A stretch of 64,000 nucleotides of DNA from Excoecaria cochinchinensis (taxonomy: Eukaryota; Streptophyta; Magnoliopsida; Malpighiales; Euphorbiaceae): NCBI GenBank assembly GCA_947683425.1, contig CANTUQ010000296.1, forward strand, positions 310,001-374,000, given 5' to 3'. The notes beneath the pieces were generated by a model, which worked only from the letters and a program-made list of their open reading frames with translations, ran no database searches and had not been told where the DNA came from. The translations under genes were made by a program, and so were the position numbers. How positions within the stretch are numbered: the first letter of the stretch is position 1; the number at the start of each line of letters is the position of its first letter. Below are positions 22,957-34,500 of this stretch, piece by piece.

Positions 22957-25251
22957 CTAATTAGAGATTCCCAAGGCAGACACTTGGTTTTCTCTAACTG
23001 CTTTAATAGTCACCACCTCTCCTTCATGAGGTATCTTAATCATCTGGTGTAGGGTAGAGGGCACTCCTCCCAATTTATGGAACCATGGCCTTCCAAGCAG
23101 AGCTGAGAAATTCGCCGGGATAGGCAAGACCACAAATTCTGTTTCTGTCTCGATAGGCCCAGTCCTGACCAGAGCTCTGAAAGTTCCCGATGCTTGTCTT
23201 CGAGAATTGTCATAGGCTGTGATGGTTAAATCAGACTTGCTTAGCATGCTTTCATTTAGCCCAAAAGCCTGAAGTGCAACTAGAGGGCAAACATTTATGG
23301 ATGAGCCATCATCAACCATAACACAAGCGGTATGCTTGTCATTAATTTGAGCCTTGATGTATAGTGGTCGATTGTGATTGCGACCCTCTACCGGTAAGTC
23401 TGCGTCAGAAAACACCAGTTTCTCTCCGGATCCCCCTTTTACAAGGTCTAGCAGCTCAGATGGAGAAATTGTAGTGGCTACAGTGGACTCACTTAATGCC
23501 TCAACCAACTTCTGTCTGTGGGAGGGGGACTGTCTCAAAAGGTCCCAAATTGATATCTGAGCCGTGGTCTTTTTCAGCTGCTTCACTACGGAATTTTCTT
23601 CCGGCTCCCTCTCCACAGGTGCTTGCACTGTGTCATGTGGCTTCTCAACTTCTGGGACCACTCTCCCACTTCTTGTTACAGCCTTAACTCTTTCCTCCTC
23701 TTCCGAATCCCACGGATCCGCGAATTCTCCATCTTTCTCTTCATTTTCTTCATCTTCACTCTCACTAGTGGACCAACAGTCTATCGTCGCCACGGGAATC
23801 CCTTCTTCACTTGCCTCAGGGCGAGTGACAGCGACATACTCATTTCCGTATAAATCCTGCATCACATACCATTCTGGTAGGCTAGACCCAACCATAAAGA
23901 CAGGTGGTGGCACAGCATTGAAATTAGCCTTCTTCTTGCTTTCTCTCTTTTCAGGATCGGTGATCTGCTTACTATCGATCAGATCCTGTATCTGATGCCT
24001 CAGCCTATAACAATTGTCTGTCAGATGCCCGGTATGCTGGTGAAAGGCACAGTATTCATGCTCTTTATGCCCTGGCTCCCCTTGGGTCCTAGCTGGCCTA
24101 GGTGGTAGGGGTTGTAGCTTCCCCTCTTTCATCAATCGCTTCAATACCCATGACAAAGGCCTGCCCAAATTCGAGAAGTACCTCTGATTCATTCCTGTTG
24201 CCGCCACCTCAGCTGTCTTCCCATTTCTATTACCACTGCTGGAACTAGCTGACTTGGTTGCACCTTGACTATTATAGCCCTTCTTGGCATAAGCCTCACT
24301 GCTTGCCCTTCTGGCCATATACTCTCCTTCTGCCTCTATAGCAATGTCCTTCAAGGACTCCCAATCTTTCAGCCCTTTCATTTTAAGTCCATCTCTCAGA
24401 TATGGGCTGGCATTCCGAATGAATAATCGGATCTGATCAGAAGTATCAGGCTTGCGCTTCATTTCCATAACCCGGTTTCTCCACCGAGTAAGATACTCAT
24501 GGAAAGACTCCCCAGCCTTCTGCTGTAGTAGCTCTAGATCCTTAAGTGTGACCTCCATCCGAGTACTGCAATCATATTGCTTTAGGAACTCCTCAGTCAA
24601 TAAGTCCCAGTCTTCTTTGGACCTTCTGTCCAACCCATGATACCAATCAACGGCGGCTCCTGTGAGACTCAAGCAAAAGTACTCTATCTTCTGCTTTCTC
24701 GTTAAAGTTGTCCCTTTCATGACCAGTGAATACTGCTTGATGTGTGCAGCAGGGTCAGAAGTGCCGTCAAATTTTGGGATATCAGGCATCTTGAAATTCT
24801 GGGGGATCAGATCATCACCATCGAGCTCTCGATCCTCGGGATTCATTCCCCTTCCAATCGTCATCATCCTGGTCATAGCCTCAAATTTCTCCTCCATCTT
24901 CCTCCACATTGCTTCCTCCAGCTTGGGTGACTTTCCCTTTGCTACCATCTGTTCTTCTTGGTCATCTTCCCAGAGGTCAACCTCAGATCTCGGGCCTTCT
25001 CTACGCTCAACAGGTGCTGGTGCTCTTTGCTCAACCACATGTGGGTCAGCTATAGCAGGGGGATCCTCCCTAACAGGCCCTTGTTCATCTGGCCCCCTAA
25101 TAGGAGCAGTAGCAATTTGTTGCCCAGCTATGGTAGTGGTAAGATTGCCCATCATGGCCATCATTCTAGCCTCAAACTCTTCCATCTTTCTCCCCACTTC
25201 CTCGGCAATCATAGCCCTGGTTGCATCAGACCCACTGGCCGGATTAGACAT
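22957..25251 (-). CDS. gag-pro: Gag-protease polyprotein of the TAT-type element
   Basis: This 764-codon frame runs from the first ATG (25249-25251) to a UAG at 22957-22959. Gag forms the particle that packages element RNA, and the protease cuts the polyprotein. Features in order: an acidic/serine-rich N-terminus; a Retrotrans_gag-type core from 'PDIPKFDGTSDPAAH' (about 24785) to 'NASPYLRDGLK' (about 24390); a CxFHxxxGHxTxxC knuckle ('CAFHQHTGHLTDNC', about 24012-24055), the form usual in TAT Gag; an acidic linker; and an aspartic protease with 'VDDGSSINV' (about 23300) and the later 'LLGRPWFH'. The frame is open 53 codons above this ATG but has no in-frame ATG there, only GTG. The pol frame below is in the same phase, so the UAG is the only thing ending this product. 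Either a full polyprotein is made by splicing or readthrough, or the element is disabled. Confidence 0.92.
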   Translation of the reverse strand: MSNPASGSDATRAMIAEEVGRKMEEFEARMMAMMGNLTTTIAGQQIATAPIRGPDEQGPVREDPPAIADPHVVEQRAPAPVERREGPRSEVDLWEDDQEEQMVAKGKSPKLEEAMWRKMEEKFEAMTRMMTIGRGMNPEDRELDGDDLIPQNFKMPDIPKFDGTSDPAAHIKQYSLVMKGTTLTRKQKIEYFCLSLTGAAVDWYHGLDRRSKEDWDLLTEEFLKQYDCSTRMEVTLKDLELLQQKAGESFHEYLTRWRNRVMEMKRKPDTSDQIRLFIRNASPYLRDGLKMKGLKDWESLKDIAIEAEGEYMARRASSEAYAKKGYNSQGATKSASSSSGNRNGKTAEVAATGMNQRYFSNLGRPLSWVLKRLMKEGKLQPLPPRPARTQGEPGHKEHEYCAFHQHTGHLTDNCYRLRHQIQDLIDSKQITDPEKRESKKKANFNAVPPPVFMVGSSLPEWYVMQDLYGNEYVAVTRPEASEEGIPVATIDCWSTSESEDEENEEKDGEFADPWDSEEEERVKAVTRSGRVVPEVEKPHDTVQAPVEREPEENSVVKQLKKTTAQISIWDLLRQSPSHRQKLVEALSESTVATTISPSELLDLVKGGSGEKLVFSDADLPVEGRNHNRPLYIKAQINDKHTACVMVDDGSSINVCPLVALQAFGLNESMLSKSDLTITAYDNSRRQASGTFRALVRTGPIETETEFVVLPIPANFSALLGRPWFHKLGGVPSTLHQMIKIPHEGEVVTIKAVRENQVSALGISN

Positions 25252-26158
25252 ACTTGATGATTCTGAAGAGAAAGTCTCACTACTATCTGAAAGAGAATCT
25301 GAGCTCTGAACTAGCTCTGGTAACCCCAAGAGTGGAATCCTTCTCAACCGACCGTCAGGACTCCTAAACCACCCAGGAGAATCTATGATGGCTGAAAAAA
25401 ACACATCTCGTTAGGATGATGCATGATTGAAATGCAATGCATGGTCGTGCTGATGCAGCATAGACAAACACATGCAAGCAGATAGATCCTTCCAACCTTA
25501 TCTCTCCCACACACGAGGTAGCATAGTCTCTTTCCTAGGTGGGCTTTATCCAAGGGTTAACAGGGAACCCTTTAGACGCGTATGGTGCACGGTGGAAAAC
25601 CGGTAGCATAACCTCTCCTATCTAATGTACATACGTATGGTTGTTTTGACCATCATATATTTAGGTAGTCCGAATAAGTTGACATGGACCTATCTGGGCA
25701 TGAAAGCCTTTGATTAGGTGACCAATCAGATTATTTGGGTTTGTCCAATACAAAATGATCCATATAGCAAGCAAGGTATTACGGGTCATACCACATAGGG
25801 GAAGTATCTATTGCCATTACATGAGCTTTGGTCAAAGGGTGGTATTACTTTAGGGCTACCCAAACATGATCCCTGCCGACGGGTCTAGCTCATCACGAGC
25901 GTAACGACCGATCGGATCACCATTTAATATACCATGACGGTACGAGGCTTGGGCTGGTGATTATCCTTAACACTTCCCTAAATTGAGTGAAAATAGGGTC
26001 GTGCTTCGGGAACGCACCGGGGTTAAGATAGGGACCAAACTAGCATAATCTAAAGCTCTAGTATGGATGCACTGCAATTTCGAAAAGAGATGAAATTTCC
26101 AAATTAAAACTCAATTGTAAATTTTAACCAAGGTACTTTCAAAGGAAAGTCTCAAAAG
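25252..26158 (-). other. Leader between PBS and gag start
   Basis: This is about 0.9 kb of untranslated leader on the minus strand. I see no long frame and no known motif. The gag frame is open for about 53 codons above its first ATG, back to a stop near 25411, and this upper part is serine- and acid-rich like coding sequence. A good 3' splice site shape (TGTTTTTTTCAG) lies at 25392-25403. A spliced leader, or a start above the first ATG, is therefore possible but unproved. Confidence 0.6.
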
Positions 26159-26176
26159 TCCCCAGTGGAGTCGCCA
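26159..26176 (-). promoter_or_regulatory. Primer-binding site (PBS)
   Basis: Read on the minus strand, TGGCGACTCCACTGGGGA starts one base after the 5' LTR end. It begins with TGG, as expected for pairing with the CCA end of a tRNA. This is where minus-strand DNA synthesis would be primed. From memory, Ogre-type elements are reported to use a tRNA-Arg primer; the tRNA itself was not checked. The position fixes the orientation of the element as minus. Confidence 0.88.
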
Positions 26177-26177
26177 C

Positions 26178-28538
26178 TGTGACGCGCGCCGGGTCCCCGC
26201 CGCCGCCCGTTCGGACCGCCCGCACGTGGGCGATCGGGGCAATTGTGGGTCCGTCAACAGCTTGCGATAAATCGCAAGTGCGTCTATGTTGGGCAACAAA
26301 GAGGTTTCATGGAGTCGCCACCCAATAGAACATTGGGAAAGTTTCTCTCGCCTCGGAGAGCCTAAGACTTACGCATTTTATCCATATTGGGCCATGAGGC
26401 CTAGGATTAACGTCTAAGTCTCGTGACACAAGAGGTGTCTTGGAGGATAACCTCTAGCCTCTTGAGCCCAAAGATCAGAGCAAGTTCGGGACTCCCCATT
26501 TATTCATACCTTGGCTAAGTTTATAATCAAGTTTTAAATTTAGTATTTCATCCCATTTCTCATTCAATTTTTAATGCAATTTAATTAAACGCATATCAAA
26601 CATATAAATAAAGCGGTAAATAAAATAAATGAAAGCAAAATAAATTACAATAAAACTAGGGGCGGAATACAACCCCCATTTGTAAATAAAATACAACTCA
26701 TGCATAAATCGAGTTATTTATTAAAAATGAGAACGTTGGTCCCCTCATGCATAATTAAAGAAAACAATTTTAAAGTGACAATTTATTTTGGATAAAAAAA
26801 TCTAGGACATTGGTCCCATTTTTATTAAATAAAATCCAATTTAGTTTAGTAGAAATCTTTTTGGTGATTTTCTTAATTTACGTGCATGGAAATAAATTTA
26901 TTATTACAAATTACATAATAATCAATTAAACCAAAATAACAAAAAGCAACAAAAATAATAAACAACTCCCAAATGGATCTTCAAATCTTCATGGGCTCCC
27001 ACTTGGTATGGAAAAGACTCACACATAAAAAATAAGTATTGAAATAAAAGAAACAAATAAAAGCCATGTTAGTAATAAAAATGAGTTAAACATACTATAA
27101 AATAAAGTAAATAAAAAAGCATCATGTATGACAAGCCACTTAAAATGTCATAATAAAAATATGCAATTTAACAAATTAACAAGTTAACATGCATCTAAAA
27201 TATAACATAATAATAATAAAATTCAATATGCATAAAAAATAAAGCATGCATAAAACATATTAATAATAGCAATAATATCCAACATGCATAAAAAGCAAAG
27301 GTAATAATAAAATCAACATGCATAAGAAATAAACAATAATAGTAATAATAAAATTAAACAAGAATAAGGATAATAATAATAATACTACTAATGATGGTAA
27401 TAACTACAATAATAATAACACAATAATAACAAAGAATATGAACAATCAAACCTAATAATAATAATAATAATAATAAAAGAAGATAAACAATATGAACAAC
27501 ATGAACAATTCAATTAAATAATATGAACAAAAAAAAATAATAGCATGAACAATTAAAGAAGGAATAAGAAATATGAACAATTAAACCATAGATCTAAAAG
27601 AATTTACATGATAATCAATTGAATAAAAGCAAAAGAATAAAAAGAAGAACAAAATGATAGAACTAAAAGAATTTACATGTTAATTAATTAAATAAGAAAG
27701 AAATGAAATTAAAAATTAAACTAAGAAATTGAGCCAAGAATGTTTACCCTCAAAATTGATCTTGAAGAAATGAAGGTAGATGATCCAATTCCTTGTGTTG
27801 ATTTGAAAAAATATGATTAGAAAGATAAAATTTTGAAAGATAAATTTTACTCAAGATCAAACAATTAGTTTATTTGTCTTAAAGTAAAAAAGTTGTCAAT
27901 TGAAAATAAGAAAAATTCTCAAGAACAAAAATTGTTATCTTTTGTCTCAAGAATTGCTGGAAATTCCTTTAGAAATTGAGAGAATTTGGTTGAGAGAAGA
28001 GAGAAGAAAAAAAAATGTTTTCTAAAGAAAAATCTCCCCTAATTCTCTCTCCAAAATTCTTTTTATTCCCCTTAAAATTCAGATTTTTTTAAATAAGAAA
28101 TTAAATTAATTTAATTCCCATAATTACAAAAAATCACTGAATTTATTGGGTTGGAAGATAGAAGGATTTTTGCAAAAAAAATGAGTTAAAAAGCATTTAA
28201 AATGAAGAAGTTATGGCCAAAATGGCCAAAATAGGCAAAACGGACGAACAGGGGTGCAGAGGGGCCACCGACGGCCTGCCCGTCCCTCGCGCGGAATTTT
28301 TTTTTTTTTTTTTTTTTTTTTTAAATATAATAATTTAAAAACTCACTTTTTTCCCTCACAAAATAAATTTTAAAATACTTTAAAAACATTTTTAGAATAC
28401 ATTTTTATTTAATTTTAAAATAACAAATCGACAAGGAAATCGTCATCTCCAACTTCATTCTTTTTGCCTATAGATCGGCACACTTAATTTCATCATTGGG
28501 TAATCCTGATCTTGGCTACTCGGGACCCGGTGTCTACA
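26178..28538 (-). repeat. 5' LTR of the element (right-hand copy, 2361 bp)
   Basis: On the minus strand it begins TGTAGACACCGGG and ends GCGCGTCACA, the TG...CA ends of LTRs. Most of it is AT-rich, with an (AAT)n run and a 26-nt poly-T on the plus strand, while the last 100 bp or so are GC-rich. As the upstream LTR it should hold the promoter. An 'ATTATAAA' TATA-like motif on the minus strand at 26520-26527 lies about 340 bp from the LTR end and is a weak candidate. Compared with the other LTR it has four substitutions, three homopolymer length changes, and one partial 28-bp minisatellite unit where the other has two full units plus the partial one. Confidence 0.95.
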
Positions 28539-28543
28539 GTACC
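28539..28543. repeat. Target-site duplication, right copy (GTACC)
   Basis: This matches 14483-14487. Removing the element and one copy restores an uninterrupted satellite monomer, which shows that the element inserted into the array and was not joined to it by rearrangement. Confidence 0.93.
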
Positions 28544-31500
28544 CCTAGGAAAAATCGCCAGAATCGAAAAATCGTAAAAAGTGGTGAAATTTTGGATCCG
28601 AGTCCAATAATTCGGGAGAACTTGATCGGAATAGCTACTGGAAGCTTGCCGGTCACAACGCATCGGGAATTGGCCTCGTCGGTATTTTTACGGATTTCCC
28701 TAGGGGTACTCCTAGGGAAAATCGCCAGAATCGAAAAATCGTAAAAAGTGGTGAAATTTTGGATCCGAGTCCAATAATTCGGGAGAACTTGATCGGAATA
28801 GCTACTGGAAGCTTGCCGGTCACAACGCATCGGGAATTGGCCTCGTCGGGATCTGACGAATTTTTACGGATTTCCCTAGGGGTACCCCTAGGAAAAATCG
28901 CCAGAATCGAAAAATCGTAAAAAGTGGTGAAATTTTGGATCCGAGTCCAATAATTCGGGAGAACTTGATCGGAATAGCTACTGGAAGCTTGCCGGTCACA
29001 ACGCATTGGGAATTGGCCTCGTCGGAATTTTTACGGATTTCCCTAGGGGTACTCCTAGGGAAAATCGCCAGAATCGAAAAATCGTAAAAAGTTGTGAAAT
29101 TTTGGATCCGAGTCCAATAATTCGGGAGAACTTGATCGGAATAGCTACTGGAAGCTTGCCGGTCACAACGCATCGGGAATTGGCCTCGTCGGGATCTGAC
29201 GAATTTTTACGGATTTCCCTAGGGGTACCCCTAGGAAAAATCGCCAGAATCGAAAAATCGTAAAAAGTGGTGAAATTTTGGATCCGAGTCCAATAATTCG
29301 GGAGAACTTGATCAGAATAGCTACTGGAATCTTGCCGGTCACAACGCATCGGGAATTGGCCTCGTCGAAATTTTTACGGATTTCGCTAGGGGTACTCCTA
29401 GGGAAAATCGCCAGAATCGAAAAATCGTAAAAAGTGGTGAAATTTTGGATCCGAGTCCAATAATTCGGGAGAACTTGATCGGAATAGCTACTGGAAGCTT
29501 GCCGGTCACAACGCATCGGGAATTGGTCTCGTCGGGATCTGACGAATTTTTACGGATTTCCCTAGGGGTACCCCTAGGGAAAATCGCTAGAATCGAAAAA
29601 TCGTAAAAAGTGGTGAAATTTTTGATCCGAGTCCAATAATTCGAGAGAACTTGATCGGAATAGCTACTGGAAGCTTGCCGGTCACAACGATATGGGAATT
29701 GGCCTCGTCGGGATCTGACGAATTTTTACGGATTTCCCTAGGGGTACCCCTAGGGAAAATCGCCAGAATCGAAAAATCGTAAAAAGTGGTGAAATTTTGG
29801 ACCCGAGTCCAATAATTCGGGAGAACTTGAACGGAATAGCTACTGGAAGTTTGCCGGTCACAACGCATCGGGAATTGGCCTCGTCGGGATTTTTACGGAT
29901 TTCCCTAGGGGTACTCCTAGGGAAAATCGCCAGAATCGAAAAATCGTAAAAAATGGTGAAATTTTGGATCCGAGTCCAATAATTCGGGAGAACTTGATCG
30001 GAATAGCTACTGGAAGCTTGCCGGTCACAACGCATCGGGAATTGGCCTCGTCGGAATTTTTACGGATTTTCCTAGGGGTACTCCTAGGGAAAATCGCCAG
30101 AATCGAAAAATCGTAAAAAGTGGTGAAATTTTGGATCCGAGTCCAATAATTCGGGAGAACTTGATCGGAATAGCTACTGGAAGCTTGCCGGTCACAACGC
30201 ATCGGGAATTGGCATCGTCGAAATTTTTACGGATTTCCCTAGGGGTACTCCTAGGGAAAATCGCCAGAATCGAAAAATCGTAAAAAGTAGTGAAATTTTG
30301 GATCCGAGTCCAATAATTCGGGAGAACTTGATCGGAATAGCTACTGGAAGCTTGCCGGTCACAACGCATCGGGAATTGGCCTCGTCGGGATTTTTACGGA
30401 TTTCCCTAGGGGTACCCCTAGGGAAAATCGCCAGAATCGAAAAATCGTAAAAAGTGGTGAAATTTTGGATCCGAGTCCAATAATTCGGGAGAACTTGATC
30501 GGAATAGCTACTGGAAGCTTGCCGGTCACAACGCATCGGGAATTGGCCTCGTCGGGATTTTTACGGATTTCTCTAGGGGTACCCCTAGGGAAAATCGCCA
30601 GAATCGAAAAATCGTAAAAAGTGGTGAAATTTTGGATCCGAGTCCAATAATTCGGGAGAACTTGATCGGAATAGCTACTGGAAGCTTGCCGGTCACAACG
30701 CATCGGGAATTGGCCTCGTTGGGATCTGACGAATTTTTACGGATTTCCCTAGGGGTACCCCTAGGGAAAATCGCCAGAATCGAAAAATCGTAAAAAGTGG
30801 TGAAATTTTGGATCCGAGTCCAATAATTCGGGAGAACTTGATCGGAATAGCTACTGGAAGCTTGCCGGTCACAACGTATCGGGAATTGGCCTCGTCGAAA
30901 TTTTTACGGATTTCCCTAGGGGTACTCCTAGGGAAAATCGCCAGAATCGAAAAATCGTAAAAAGTGGTGAAATTTTGGATCCGAGTACAATAATTCGGGA
31001 GAACTTGATCGGAATAGCTACTGGAAGCTTGCCGGTCACAACGCATCGGGAATTGGCCTCGTCGGGATCTGACGAATTTTTACGGATTTCCCTAGGGGTA
31101 CCCCTAGGGAAAATCGCCAGAATCGAAAAATCGAAAAAAGTGGTGAAATTTTGGATCCGAGTCCAATAATTCGGGAGAACTTGAACGGAATAGCTACTGG
31201 AAGCTTGCCGGTCACAACGCATCGGGAATTGGCCTCGTCGGGATTTTTACGGATTTCCCTAGGGGTACTCCTAGGGAAAATCGCCAGAATCGAAAAATCG
31301 TAAAAAATGGTGAAATTTTGGATCCGAGTCCAATAATTCGGGAGAACTTGATCGGAATAGCTACTGGAAGCTTGCCGGTCACAACGCATCGGAAATTGGC
31401 CTCGTCGGAATTTTTACGGATTTCCCTAGGGGTACTCCTAGGGAAAATCGCCAGAATCGAAAAATCGTAAAAAGTGGTGAAATTTTAGATCCGAGTCCAA

Positions 31501-34500
31501 TAATTCGGGAGAACTTGATCGGAATAGCTACTAAAAGCTTGCCGGTCACAACGCATCGGGAATTGGCCTCGTCGGGATTTTTACGGATTTCCCTAGGGGT
31601 ACCCCTAGGGAAAATCGCCAGAATCGAAAAATCGTAAAAAGTGGTGAAATTTTGGATCCGAGTCCAATAATTCGGGAGAACTTGATCAGAATAGCTACTG
31701 GAAGCTTGACGGTCACAACGCATTGGGAATTGGCCTCGTCGGGATTTTTACGGATTTCCCTAGGTGTACCCCTAGGGAAAATCGCCAGAATCGAAAAATC
31801 ATAAAAAGTGGTGAAATTTTGGATCCGAGTTCAATAATTCGGGAGAACTTGATCGGAATAGCTACTGGAAGCTTTCCGGTCACAACGCATCGGGAATTGG
31901 CCTCGTCGGGATTTTTACGGATTTCCCTAGGGGTACCCCTAGGGAAAATCGCCAGAATCGAAAAATCATAAAAAGTGGTGAAATTTTGGATCCGAGTCCA
32001 ATAATTCGGGAGAACTTGATCGGAATAGCTACTGGAAGCTTGCCGGTCACAACGCATCGGGAATTGGCCTCGTCGGGATCTGACGAATTTTTACGGATTT
32101 CCCTAGGGGTACCCCTGGGGAAAATCGCCAGAATCGAAAAATCGTAAAAAGTGGTGAAATTTTTGATCCGAGTCCAATAATTCGGGAGAACTTGATCGGA
32201 ATAGCTACTGTAAGCTTGCCGGTCACAACTCATCGGGAATTGGCCTCGTCGGGATCTGACGAATTTTTACGGATTTCCCTAGGGGTACCCCTAGGGAAAA
32301 TCGCCAGAATCGAAAAATGGTAAAAAGTGGTGAAATTTTTGATCCGAGTCCAATAATTCGGGAGAACTTGATCGGAATAGCTACTGGAAGCTTGCCGGTC
32401 ACAACGCATCGGGAATTGGCCTCGTCGGGATTTTTACGGATTTCCCTAGGGGTACTCCTAGGGAAAATCGCCAGAATCGAAAAATCATAAAAAGTGGTGA
32501 AATTTTGGATCCGAGTCCAATAATTCGGGAGAACTTGATCGGAATAGCTACTGGAAGCTTGCCGGTCACAACGCATCGGGAATTGGCCTCGTCGGGATCT
32601 GCGAATTTTTACGGATTTCCCTAGGGGTTCCCCTAGGGAAAATCGCCAGAATCGAAAAATCGTAAAAAGTGGTGAAATTTTGGATCCGAGTCCAATAATT
32701 CGGGAGAACTTGATCGGAATAGCTACTGGAAGCTTGCCGGTCACAACGCATCGGGAATTGGCCTCGTCGGGATCTGACGAATTTTTACGGATTTCCCTAG
32801 GGGTACACCTAGGGAAAATCGCCAGAATCGAAAAATCGTAAAAAGTGGTGAAATTTTGGATCCGAGTCCAATAATTCGGGAGAACTTGATCGGAATAGCT
32901 TCTGGAAGCTTGCCGGTCACAACGCATCGGGAATTGGTCTCGTCGGAATTTTTACGGATTTCCCTAGGGGTACTCCTAGGAAAAATCGCCAGAATCGAAA
33001 AATCATAAAAAGTGGTGAAATTTTGGATCCGAGTCCAATAATTCGGGAGAACTTGATCGGAATAGCTACTGGAAGCTTGCCGGTCACAACGCATCGGGAA
33101 TTGGCCTCGTCGGGATCTGACGAATTTTTACGGATTTCCCTAGGGGTACCCCTAGGGAAAATCGCCAGAATCGAAAAATCGTAAAAAGTGGTGAAATTTT
33201 GGATCCGAGTCCAATAATTCGGGAGAACTTGATCGGAATAGCTACTGGAAGCTTTCCGGTCACAACGCATCGGGAATTGGCCTCGTCGGGATTTTTACGG
33301 ATTTCCTTAGGGGTACCCCTAGGGAAAATCGCCAGAATCGAAAAATCGTAAAAAGTGGTGAAATTTTGGATCCGAGTCCAATAATTCGGGAGAACTTGAT
33401 CGGAATAGCTACTGGAAGCTTGCCGGTCACAACGCATCGGGAATTGGCCTCGTCGGAATTTTTACGGATTTCCCTAGGGGTACTCCTAGGAAAAATCGCC
33501 AGAATCGAAAAATCATAAAAAGTGGTGAAATTTTGGATCCGAGTCCAATAATTCGGGAGAACTTGATCGGAATAGCTACTGGAAGCTTGCCGGTCACAAC
33601 GCATCGGGAATTGGCCTCGTCGGGATCTGACGAATTTTTACGGATTTCCCTAGGGGTACCCCTAGGGAAAATCGCCAGAATCGAAAAATCGTAAAAAGTG
33701 GTGAAATTTTGGATCCGAGTCCAATAATTCGGGAGAACTTGATCGGAATAGCTACTGGAAGCTTTCCGGTCACAACGCATCGGGAATTGGCCTCGTCGGG
33801 ATTTTTACGGATTTCCTTAGGGGTACCCCTAGGGAAAATCGCCAGAATCGAAAAATCGTAAAAAGTGGTGAAATTTTGGATCCGAGTCCAATAATTCGGG
33901 AGAACTTGATCGGAATAGCTTCTGGAAGCTTGCCGGTCACAACGCATCGGGAATTGGTCTCGTCGGAATTTTTACGGATTTCCCTAGGGGTACTCCTAGG
34001 AAAAATCGCCAGAATCGAAAAATCATAAAAAGTGGTGAAATTTTGGATCCGAGTCCAATAATTCGGGAGAACTTGATCGGAATAGCTACTGGAAGCTTGC
34101 CGGTCACAACGCATCGGGAATTGGCCTCGTCGGGATCTGACGAATTTTTACGGATTTCCCTAGGGGTACCCCTAGGGAAAATCGCCAGAATCGAAAAATC
34201 GTAAAAAGTGGTGAAATTTTGGATCCGAGTCCAATAATTCGGGAGAACTTGATCGGAATAGCTACTGGAAGCTTGCCGGTCACAACGCATCGGGAATTGG
34301 CCTCGTCGGGATTTTTACGGATTTTCCTAGGGGTACCCCTAGGGAAAATCGCCAGAATCGAAAAATCGTAAAAAGTGGTGAAATTTTGGATCCGAGTCCA
34401 ATAATTCGGGAGAACTTGATCGGAATAGCTACTGGAAGCTTGCCGGTCACAACGCATCGGGAATTGGCCTCGTCGGGATCTGACGAATTTTTACTGATTT

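Larger units (their letters stand above)
14488..28538 (-). mobile_element. Full-length Ty3/gypsy LTR retrotransposon, TAT (Ogre-like) lineage
   Basis: The element is 14,051 bp with a 9,276-bp internal part and near-identical LTRs, and its genes lie on the minus strand. Signs of the TAT lineage are large size, a primer-binding site TGGCGACTCCACTGGGGA, gag-pro-pol in the order PR-RT-RH-second RH-INT, no chromodomain, in-frame stop codons between protease and RT, and a long 3' noncoding region with tandem repeats. Both LTRs, PBS, polypurine tract and target duplication are intact. All catalytic motifs of protease, RT, second RNase H and integrase can be read. The only visible lesions are two UAG codons between protease and RT, which may be natural in this lineage (Ogre elements are reported to have an intron there). 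I see no extra env-like or antisense ORF. Whether it is autonomous depends on those UAG codons. Confidence 0.96.

Noticed and set aside
23564..25309. Plus-strand frames up to 215 codons opposite gag
   Set aside because: They mirror the gag-pro coding strand and are serine-rich reverse translations with no motif. No antisense gene can be supported.
22957..25404. Gag start at 25404
   Set aside because: The codon there is GTG, not ATG, with a stop just above it. A plant element is more likely to start at ATG 25251 unless a spliced leader is used.
14488..28538. Plus-strand orientation of the element
   Set aside because: The PBS lies next to the right LTR, the polypurine tract next to the left LTR, and both long coding frames are on the minus strand.
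32223..32927. A 234-codon open frame on the minus strand in the satellite
   Set aside because: It is longer than its neighbours only because one monomer lost two bases ('gatctgcgaat' in place of 'gatctgacgaat', near 32600), giving a length divisible by three. The translation is the same satellite frame repeated.
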